Assembly: GCA_023416315.1 (NCBI GenBank)
Contig: JAEZIA010000060.1
Location: 1 to 7,368 of the forward strand
DNA from: Actinomycetes bacterium
GTDB taxonomy: Bacteria; Actinomycetota; Actinomycetes; Mycobacteriales; Mycobacteriaceae
Reading direction: 5' to 3'
DNA: 7,368 nt
A model generated the notes under the pieces. The model saw only the letters and a list, made by a program, of their open reading frames with translations. It made no database searches and was not told where the DNA came from. Both the position numbers and the translations under genes were made by a program. Shown here one piece after another: positions 1 through 5,827 of this stretch. Each line of letters begins with the position of its first letter. Position 1 is the first letter of the stretch.

Positions 1-686
1 AGTCGCTCAACGAGATCGCCACCGGTTACGAGGGCGAGTGGCCGGAGTTCAAGGAACGCTACGCCCGGCTGCGCGAGTCGGTGCGGCTGATGCGTGAGCT
101 GTGGCTGGGCGACCGGGTCGACTTCGAGGGCGACTACTACAAGACGAAGGGTGCCTCGATCTACGACGTTCCCGAGGGTGGTATCCCGATCTACATCGCC
201 GCCGGTGGTCCGCAGGTGGCCAAGTACGCAGGCCGGGCCGGCGACGGCTTCATCTGCACGTCCGGCAAGGGCGAGGAGCTGTACAAGGACAAGCTCATCC
301 CGGCGATGAAAGAGGGCGCGGAGGCGGCCGGCAAGAACCCCGACGATATCGACCGGATGATCGAGATCAAGATCTCCTACGACACGGATCCCGAACTGGC
401 GCTGGAGAATACCCGGTTCTGGGCGCCGCTCTCGCTGACCGCCGAGCAGAAGACCAACATCCATGACCCGCTCGAGATGGAGAAGGCTGCCGACGAGCTG
501 CCGATTGAGCAGGTGGCCAAGCGGTGGATCGTGGCCTCGGATCCCGACGAGGCGGTCGCCAAGGTCAAGGACTACGTCGATTGGGGCTTGAACCACTTGG
601 TGTTCCACGCCCCTGGTCACGATCAGCGCCGGTTCCTGGAGCTCTTCGAGAAGGACTTGGAGCCGCGGCTGCGCAAGCTGGGCTAG
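1..686 (+). CDS. fgd1: F420-dependent glucose-6-phosphate dehydrogenase, 5'-truncated by the window edge
   Basis: This cytosolic enzyme oxidises glucose-6-phosphate to 6-phosphogluconolactone and reduces coenzyme F420 to F420H2, the hydride source for F420-dependent reductases. It belongs to the luciferase-like (TIM-barrel) family. The frame is open from base 3 and encodes 227 residues before TAG; bases 1-2 finish an upstream codon. The full family length is about 336, so roughly 109 residues are missing. If the first whole codon is residue 110, Thr195, Lys198, Lys259 and Arg283, the known substrate-phosphate contacts of the M. tuberculosis enzyme, are all present at exactly those positions, and the AAGG stretch at 175-178 matches the F420-binding region. 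The missing part would carry Asp39, His40, Trp44 and the catalytic Glu109; the leading bases 'ag' would fit the end of that Glu codon. Near the end, KRWIVASDPDEAV and LNHLVFHAPGHDQRRFLELF are typical of FGD1. Nothing suggests damage. It converges on the minus-strand operon. Identification is very secure. Confidence 0.97.
   Translation, partial: SLNEIATGYEGEWPEFKERYARLRESVRLMRELWLGDRVDFEGDYYKTKGASIYDVPEGGIPIYIAAGGPQVAKYAGRAGDGFICTSGKGEELYKDKLIPAMKEGAEAAGKNPDDIDRMIEIKISYDTDPELALENTRFWAPLSLTAEQKTNIHDPLEMEKAADELPIEQVAKRWIVASDPDEAVAKVKDYVDWGLNHLVFHAPGHDQRRFLELFEKDLEPRLRKLG
683..686. other. Shared palindromic CTAG: overlapping stop codons of two convergent genes
   Basis: The plus-strand fgd1 stop is TAG at 684-686 and the minus-strand glycosyltransferase stop is TAG read from 685 down to 683. 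Both lie in the same self-complementary CTAG, so the genes overlap by four bases tail to tail. No bidirectional hairpin terminator fits between them. Each transcript must therefore end inside the other gene, or depend on Rho, and the 3' ends are mutually antisense. Confidence 0.95.
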
Positions 687-2398
687 GGCGGTGGCTTCTT
701 GGTCGCGTTCGCCGGCTCGGTGATTTCGTAGAGCCGGAACCGCTCGTCGCCGGTGGCGCCGTAGATGGTGAGTACCAGTTCGCCGATTCCGGCTCCGTCG
801 TACCACATCGAGGGGTACCGGACGTTCAGTGCGTCCGCATCGGTGAGCTCGGGATTGCTGATCAGGGCGTACTTCACTCCGTGCTGCCACGGTCTGTTGA
901 GCGCGGTCTTGAAGTCGTAGTCACTCGTCACGATGAATTGTTTGGGGCGATCGGAACTGAGCCACACACCCCATGTGTTGAAGGTGTCCATCAACACCGA
1001 ACCGTCTGGAAGCTGCATGCGGTCGAGGTGGTCGGCGAGGATCCGGTCGTTGACCATCAACCGTCGGTACCACTGCTCCTGGGCGAGGTATCGGTCCGGG
1101 TACAGCAACGAGTTGAATCCGTACTGCAACTGCTGGTTTCCGATGCGCTCGTCGAGCGAGGCGCGCGCGGTGACCGGGAACCCGATGACGAGCGACAGCG
1201 CGAGCAGGGTCGCCCCCGACCGTGCGGCCAGGGTTCCGGCCTGCCATGGTCTACGCGGCGTGGGCGTGGGTGTCCACCACGACAGCGCAATGCACACCAC
1301 GGCGGGAACCGCCAGGAGATAGAAGCGGAACCAGCCGAAAGTGGTGGAGGTGAATTGGCCCCAGGCGGCGAACGCCAGAACGGGGCCGAAGGTCACCAGC
1401 GGTACCAGTGGGGTCAGCCGACGACTGAGCGCCGCGCACAGCACGGCGCCGGCGGCGGCGATTCCCACGAACGGCTGCATCCCGAACAGCCGAGCCGAGA
1501 TCACCACCCAATCCGATGACGCCGCCTGGCTCAGGCTGCCGCCGCGTGCCACCGCCCCGGCCACCTGGCTCTCGTTGCCGTAGCGCGATGTCAGAGTGGC
1601 GAACAGTTCTTGGTTGACCACCCATCCCGCCAGCGCCCACACCAGTGCCGCAGTCACAATCGGGAACAACACGATCGCGAGATGCGCTGCGGTGGTGGTC
1701 ATCCGCTTCGACGCAACGGCGGTGGTGAAGACCAACACGGCGACGAAACCGGCCACCCCCAACGCCGCGGGCACGACCTCATAACGGGCCAGGTAACCCA
1801 CTCCCAGCGCCAGCCCGGCGACGGCAAGATCCCCGACGTATCGTTCCTCTACCCAGCGCAACAGATGACGCGTACACCAGAGCACGCAAAAGGTCTCGGC
1901 GGCTTCGCTCATTCCGGAAGCGCCGTAGACGATGATCATGGGGTGCAGTGCAAAGCACAGGACGGCGATTCGGCGCCACCCGGAACCCACGCCCCGGTCG
2001 AGCGCGATCCGGCGGACCATGACCGCGGCGCCGGCCATGAACAGGGCGCTCTGAACCACGCCAGCGATGCCGTGCGTGCGCAATTCGGGCCACCACTGGG
2101 CGAACCGCAGGATAGGAATCTCCACCAGGCTCGGTAGTGGATTCCAGACGAAGCCGATGGCCGACAGGTGCGGGTCGCGGCTGTTCAGGACATAGCCGGC
2201 GTTCGCGACCCTACTGGTGGAGTCGGGGTCGAACATGTTGTACCGCACGGCCAGCACGTAGCCCACGGTGAAGTACAGCGCGCTGAGGACCACGAAGATG
2301 CCGATGCCACGCCAACGACGGGGTACCGATGGCCCCGTCGCCGTGGGTGCCTCGCCGCCCGGCGAGGCAACCGTCTGGCGCGCGACAAGCGTGGTCAC
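683..2398 (-). CDS. Polytopic GT-C type glycosyltransferase with extracytoplasmic C-terminal domain
   Basis: A 571-residue membrane protein. After about 30 hydrophilic residues, a first membrane helix (32-51) leads to an outside loop with an acidic motif, FDPDS (Asp57 and Asp59), where GT-C enzymes of the PMT/ArnT kind keep their catalytic acid. Further hydrophobic segments lie near 111-128, 141-158, 190-204, 206-226, 240-262, 310-326, 331-347, 357-376 and 393-411. GASGMSEAAE (159-168) and YLARYE (202-207) also recur in GT-C proteins. Residues 412-571 form a soluble domain expected outside. Such enzymes transfer a sugar from a polyprenyl-phosphate donor to an extracytoplasmic acceptor; the sugar and acceptor cannot be told here. 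The GTG start at 2398 is 4 nt after the BcsB-like stop, with GAAGAG 7 nt upstream, so it is probably the last gene of the operon and coupled. The fold assignment is by motif and topology only; an unrelated polytopic protein is possible. Confidence 0.7.
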   Translation of the reverse strand: MTTLVARQTVASPGGEAPTATGPSVPRRWRGIGIFVVLSALYFTVGYVLAVRYNMFDPDSTSRVANAGYVLNSRDPHLSAIGFVWNPLPSLVEIPILRFAQWWPELRTHGIAGVVQSALFMAGAAVMVRRIALDRGVGSGWRRIAVLCFALHPMIIVYGASGMSEAAETFCVLWCTRHLLRWVEERYVGDLAVAGLALGVGYLARYEVVPAALGVAGFVAVLVFTTAVASKRMTTTAAHLAIVLFPIVTAALVWALAGWVVNQELFATLTSRYGNESQVAGAVARGGSLSQAASSDWVVISARLFGMQPFVGIAAAGAVLCAALSRRLTPLVPLVTFGPVLAFAAWGQFTSTTFGWFRFYLLAVPAVVCIALSWWTPTPTPRRPWQAGTLAARSGATLLALSLVIGFPVTARASLDERIGNQQLQYGFNSLLYPDRYLAQEQWYRRLMVNDRILADHLDRMQLPDGSVLMDTFNTWGVWLSSDRPKQFIVTSDYDFKTALNRPWQHGVKYALISNPELTDADALNVRYPSMWYDGAGIGELVLTIYGATGDERFRLYEITEPANATKKPPP

Positions 2399-2402
2399 CG
2401 CA

Positions 2403-4406
2403 TCACTCTTCGATTACGCCTCCAAACGGCGACTGCGGTTGCCGCCGTCGGCGTCGCAGCAGCTGCCAGATGAGCAGGCTGCCTGCCGCGACAACGGCTG
2501 CCCCGGCCGTGCCGATGGTCAGTAACGACCACCACTTCCACCCGTCGCCCGGATACTCGTTGATCAACGGGCCACCCTCGCGCAGAGTCAGATTGACGGT
2601 CTGTGAGGCGGCGCCGGTGGCCACGACGTCGCCCTGCAGTGCGGCCCAGCGTGAGTCCAGCGATCGGATGTAATCGAAGTTGCGATCGACCAACGCCCAA
2701 TCGTCAGTCCCGTTGATGGCCAGGACCGTCCGGTCGTTCTGCGAGAAAACCTGAAGGACGCCGACGGGTCCGTTGAAGTTCACGTCCGTGTCCGGTGCAC
2801 CCCGGAAGCTCACGGTGTTGCTCTGCTGGGCCAACACCGTCGGCTTCAACCCAGCGCGCGCGAGGTCCTCGCCGCGGCCCACCACCAACAGTCCGCGGCC
2901 CGAGGTCGCGGCCGCCGGCAGCGCGGAGAGCTTGGGTAGCAGGGTTACCGCTGTCTGTTGGGCCATCAGATTGATTGCCTGGGCGGCGAACCGGAGGTGG
3001 TCCGCCTTGTCGACCACCACGTCGAAATCGGGTGTGAATGCCATCGGCAACACCGGAAAGCCGCCCCGGTTGTGCGTACCGGGGGTGACGGCGACCGTCG
3101 ACGACGGATCGAGGGTGAATTGAATCCGGTTGCTCAGTGGTGCGCATTCCTGGCTTGCGGCGTAGTGCAAGTCGATGGCTATGCCGACGTTCGACTGAAC
3201 CGACTCGGCGGGGATGGTGCCGTTGATGTCCACGGCACCGGACTCGTCGAGCCGTTTCGACGCCAGCACGGTGCTGCCCGACCGAACCACCATCGAGGCC
3301 TGCCCACCCAGAACCGGTGTGTAGTGCGCCATCAGGTGAAGTGTGGCTTCCTGGATCGAACCGACCGCGAACTGGCTGACGTCGAAGCCCACGTAGAGCG
3401 TCGAGGTGCCGGTGACCGACGTCTGTCCGGTCATGTTCAATTGCGCGAATGTCTTGATGTTGGTGCTCTTCGGGGTGTCCGACTTGACCTTCGTCACGGC
3501 CGCCGAGTCGGTCTGCGCCAGTTTGATCCGCTTGTCGGCGAATATCTCCACCTGCCGGACGAGATCGTCACCCTTACCGGCGATCACCAGGATGGCCTCG
3601 GGCGAGTTGGGGTTCTCCACAGTCAGACCTGCCGGTGCGATCTCACGCAGCTCGATCACCCGTCGAGTGGGCGACCCCGGGAGCAGTGGATCCGGCGATG
3701 TGTCGACGTCGATGCGTACCGGCATCGGGCGGTAGTGCTGGGTCAGCTTGGCCACCAGATCAAGTGCGGCCTGCTGCTGGGCTCGCGACGGGTTGGCGCC
3801 GGTGCGTATGACGATCTGATCGGTGTAGCCGGGCTGGAAGTCGGAGACCAGAACCGGAAACGGCGCCTGCCCCAGGAAGGTGACCGCGAGCTGGCTCATC
3901 GTCAGCTGCGGAAGTTGGGTGCAGCTGTTACCCGGTGGATTCGCGTCGCGCAGAATGAAACTCAGCCTTGCGGAGCCCTCCGTCACCTGGGCTTGGGAGA
4001 TGTCGACGGCGAACGGTATCGGGCCGAGTTCCGGCGGGAGCGCGATGACGCCCAGGATCGTGCCCCGAGCGTCGACCACGTCGACCCGCCCGTCGGCGAC
4101 GTTGACCACCGATCCGATCACACCGGTGAGCAGACCCGGTGCGACGCCTTGTGGTACGGGCACGTCGGTGTCCACCGCCTGATTGCTGCCCAAGATGTCG
4201 ATACGGTCCGACCTTCCGAGCTGTGGCCAGGAGATGGGCGGTGTCGCATTGGGTTCCGGCGCGATGATCTCCTCGGTGCCCGGGACCACGCCTGGCTCTT
4301 CGGGTTCGGGCTCGGCACCAGCGAGTGGCGCCGATCCGCTCAGGGCAACGCTACCGGCCACCAGACAGGCGAGCACGATCGCCGAAGCACGGGACAGCAC
4401 CCTCAT
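2403..4406 (-). CDS. BcsB-like polysaccharide synthase accessory subunit, secreted and membrane-anchored
   Basis: A 667-residue protein built like BcsB, the periplasmic partner of cellulose synthase BcsA that guides the emerging glycan. Visible parts: a signal peptide (1-31, likely cleaved after the Ala29-Gly-Ala31 site), a Pro/Glu-rich linker (about 32-57), a first jelly-roll carbohydrate-binding domain (about 95-180, Cys162), a flavodoxin-like domain (about 185-310), a second binding domain (about 315-442, Cys421), a second flavodoxin-like domain (about 445-600), one membrane helix (about 627-650) and RRRRR (651-655) holding the tail in the cytoplasm. The stretch from SNVGIAIDLHYAASQECAPL to the DPSS near 435 matches the BcsB pattern around its conserved Cys, and GGFPVLPMAF opens the second flavodoxin-like part. 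The ATG at 4406 overlaps the synthase stop as ATGA, and GGTGG sits 7 nt upstream. The frame stays open to 4724, but that extension lies over the synthase gene and would bury the signal peptide. The bound glycan is unknown. Confidence 0.85.
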   Translation of the reverse strand: MRVLSRASAIVLACLVAGSVALSGSAPLAGAEPEPEEPGVVPGTEEIIAPEPNATPPISWPQLGRSDRIDILGSNQAVDTDVPVPQGVAPGLLTGVIGSVVNVADGRVDVVDARGTILGVIALPPELGPIPFAVDISQAQVTEGSARLSFILRDANPPGNSCTQLPQLTMSQLAVTFLGQAPFPVLVSDFQPGYTDQIVIRTGANPSRAQQQAALDLVAKLTQHYRPMPVRIDVDTSPDPLLPGSPTRRVIELREIAPAGLTVENPNSPEAILVIAGKGDDLVRQVEIFADKRIKLAQTDSAAVTKVKSDTPKSTNIKTFAQLNMTGQTSVTGTSTLYVGFDVSQFAVGSIQEATLHLMAHYTPVLGGQASMVVRSGSTVLASKRLDESGAVDINGTIPAESVQSNVGIAIDLHYAASQECAPLSNRIQFTLDPSSTVAVTPGTHNRGGFPVLPMAFTPDFDVVVDKADHLRFAAQAINLMAQQTAVTLLPKLSALPAAATSGRGLLVVGRGEDLARAGLKPTVLAQQSNTVSFRGAPDTDVNFNGPVGVLQVFSQNDRTVLAINGTDDWALVDRNFDYIRSLDSRWAALQGDVVATGAASQTVNLTLREGGPLINEYPGDGWKWWSLLTIGTAGAAVVAAGSLLIWQLLRRRRRQPQSPFGGVIEE
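2406..2411 (-). promoter_or_regulatory. Likely ribosome binding site for the GT-C gene
   Basis: GAAGAG lies within the last two sense codons of the BcsB-like gene, 7 nt before the GTG at 2398. A better match, GGAGG (2419-2423), is about 20 nt away and too distant. The placement supports the GTG start and translational coupling. The nearby ATG (2402-2400) is out of frame and meets a stop after two codons. Confidence 0.45.
4403..4406 (-). other. ATGA start-stop overlap between synthase and BcsB-like genes
   Basis: On the minus strand the TGA ending the GT2 synthase overlaps the ATG of the BcsB-like gene (ATGA). This arrangement supports re-initiation by the same ribosomes and matched amounts of two subunits expected to form a complex. 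Confidence 0.9.
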
Positions 4407-5827
4407 GACGCGGCCACCGAGTGGTGCGTCGCGGTCGGTCCAGTCAATCCATGCACGGTTTTCTCCCAATAGAACGGCCGGAAGAACAGCTGATAGACGG
4501 CCTTGAACGCGGCTATCGACTGCAACACCCAATACCCGGGCGCGAGCAGTGCAGCCCACCACAGTTGCGGCTTGCCCAGTGCGACAACGGCAACCACCCC
4601 GACGAACAAGGACATCGGTGCTGCCAACAAGAACAACACCAGGCACAGGTAATAGGTCACCGGGGGGAACATCAGACTGATGGCATGCGGACGGCCGACC
4701 AGCCAGATCGCCATCGTGGACCACAGCAGGAGGTTGGCGGCGTTGGCCAACGGGATGGCGCCCGTCATGTTGACCAGCCGAAGCGCGGGTAGCAGGCCGA
4801 TCTCCTTGCGCAGCTGACCCGGTCGACGCAGATGCACGATCATGGTTTGCAGGTAGCCCTTGTACCAGCGGGACCGCTGCCGGATCCAGTTGATCAGATC
4901 GGCGTTGGCTTCCTCAAGGGTGATCGAGTCCAGAATCACTGTGCGGTAACCATTTCGGGCGAGGCGGACCCCAAGGTCGGCGTCTTCGGTGACGTTGTGT
5001 TCGTCCCAGCCGCCGATTTCGTGCCACACCCGCGTCAGCATGTGGTTGGAGGTGCCGCCCAGCGGTACCACGCACCGGGCTTGTTCAACCGCTGGAAGCA
5101 CGGCGCCGAACCACTGGTCGTACTCCATCGAGAACCATCGAGTGAGCAGGTTCTGCGATTCGTTGAAATAGCCCAGCCGCGCTTGGAGGCACCCCACGTC
5201 GTCGGGAAGCCGGCGGAACGCCACGACAGCCCGGCGCAACTGCAACGGGTCGGGAATGTCCTCGGCGTCGTAAATCGTCACCATTTCGCCGCGCAACCCG
5301 GGCCGCGACATTCCGTAGTTGCAGGCCTTCGGTTTTGTCTTCGGCAGGCTGTGGGGAACGAGGACGACCCGAATTCCTTTGATCGGCAACAGATGTAGAG
5401 CCGCCTGGGTGGCGATATCGTCGTCCTCGACGAGGAGCAGTACTTCGAGCTTGTCGTGGGGGTAGTTCAGGTTGCCCACCCCGTCGAGCAAGTTCTGCAC
5501 GATCTCCGGCTCCTGGTACACGGGCAGCAGAACCGTGTACACGGGCAGGTCCGCGTCGGGCACCGCGAGCGCATCCGCATCGCTGACCGACACCATGGCG
5601 GAGGATCGAATTCCCTTGAGCATCAGAAGATTGCGATCGATCGTCGATACCAGGTAAAGAGCCGCGGCGATCAACGTGAGGAACGGTATGGCGATATGAG
5701 GAAAGGCGACGATCAGAGCGACGGTACCGCCGGCGAGGAGCGCAAGGGCAAGCAGCGTTCGGGTGCCGAGCGCGGTGCGCGCGGACAGGTGGGGGGCGAG
5801 GACGGTGGTGGTTGCGACATCAGACAC
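4403..5827 (-). CDS. Processive family 2 glycosyltransferase, BcsA/cellulose synthase-like, no PilZ domain
   Basis: A 474-residue membrane synthase that would polymerise a sugar from a nucleotide-sugar donor on the cytoplasmic face and extrude the chain. Two N-terminal helices (about 24-41 and 45-61) precede a GT-A domain that starts at LPVYQEPEIV (101-110). All hallmarks are present: VEDDD (133-137), KPKACNYG (165-172), the DxD-type DAED (187-190), GGTSNHM (257-263), the catalytic TED (280-282) and QRSRW (317-321), the QxxRW that marks processive synthases. Three or more C-terminal hydrophobic segments follow (345-376, 390-417, 422-448), ending near FYWEKTVHGL, a common closing motif in this group. 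No PilZ domain follows, so direct c-di-GMP control as in BcsA is unlikely. The GTG at 5827 overlaps the upstream gene by 8 nt with GGGG 9 nt before it; the longer frame to 6145 is a Ser/Pro/Arg-rich shadow. The next gene is its BcsB-like partner. The polymer could be cellulose-like or another beta-glycan. Confidence 0.88.
   Translation of the reverse strand: MSDVATTTVLAPHLSARTALGTRTLLALALLAGGTVALIVAFPHIAIPFLTLIAAALYLVSTIDRNLLMLKGIRSSAMVSVSDADALAVPDADLPVYTVLLPVYQEPEIVQNLLDGVGNLNYPHDKLEVLLLVEDDDIATQAALHLLPIKGIRVVLVPHSLPKTKPKACNYGMSRPGLRGEMVTIYDAEDIPDPLQLRRAVVAFRRLPDDVGCLQARLGYFNESQNLLTRWFSMEYDQWFGAVLPAVEQARCVVPLGGTSNHMLTRVWHEIGGWDEHNVTEDADLGVRLARNGYRTVILDSITLEEANADLINWIRQRSRWYKGYLQTMIVHLRRPGQLRKEIGLLPALRLVNMTGAIPLANAANLLLWSTMAIWLVGRPHAISLMFPPVTYYLCLVLFLLAAPMSLFVGVVAVVALGKPQLWWAALLAPGYWVLQSIAAFKAVYQLFFRPFYWEKTVHGLTGPTATHHSVAAS
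4414..4418 (-). promoter_or_regulatory. Likely ribosome binding site of the BcsB-like gene
   Basis: GGTGG lies 7 nt before the ATG at 4406, inside the end of the synthase gene. It supports the choice of this start over the longer open frame reaching 4724. Confidence 0.45.
5820..5827 (-). other. 8-nt overlap between exosortase-like gene and synthase start
   Basis: The TGA at 5822-5820 ending the exosortase-like gene falls just inside the synthase, whose GTG begins at 5827. An ATG at 5820-5818 looks tempting but is in the wrong frame. The overlap suggests coupled translation, although the GTG itself is the least certain start in the operon because its Shine-Dalgarno match is weak. Confidence 0.7.

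Noticed and set aside
660..760. Bidirectional intrinsic terminator between fgd1 and the GT-C gene
   Set aside because: I found no GC-rich hairpin followed by a T-run on either strand, and there is no intergenic space.
524..1519. 331-codon plus-strand open frame spanning the fgd1 end and the GT-C gene
   Set aside because: It starts inside fgd1 in another frame and continues antisense to the GT-C gene, with a low-complexity Arg/Gly-rich product, so it is a shadow frame.
4365..4406. Possible lipobox (VLAC, residues 11-14) in the BcsB-like signal peptide
   Set aside because: The cysteine sits in the middle of a short hydrophobic core, only 14 residues from the start, with a normal AGA cleavage site at 29-31; a lipoprotein is unlikely.
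2958..4472. 504-codon open frame on the plus strand opposite the BcsB-like gene
   Set aside because: It lies wholly antisense to a well-supported gene, is rich in Arg, Gly, His and Asp with no domain or membrane pattern, and is the usual by-product of GC-rich third positions on the other strand.
4407..4724. N-terminal extension of the BcsB-like frame
   Set aside because: It would place 106 residues before a clear signal peptide and overlaps the conserved C-terminal part of the synthase; the ATG at 4406 with GGTGG upstream is better.
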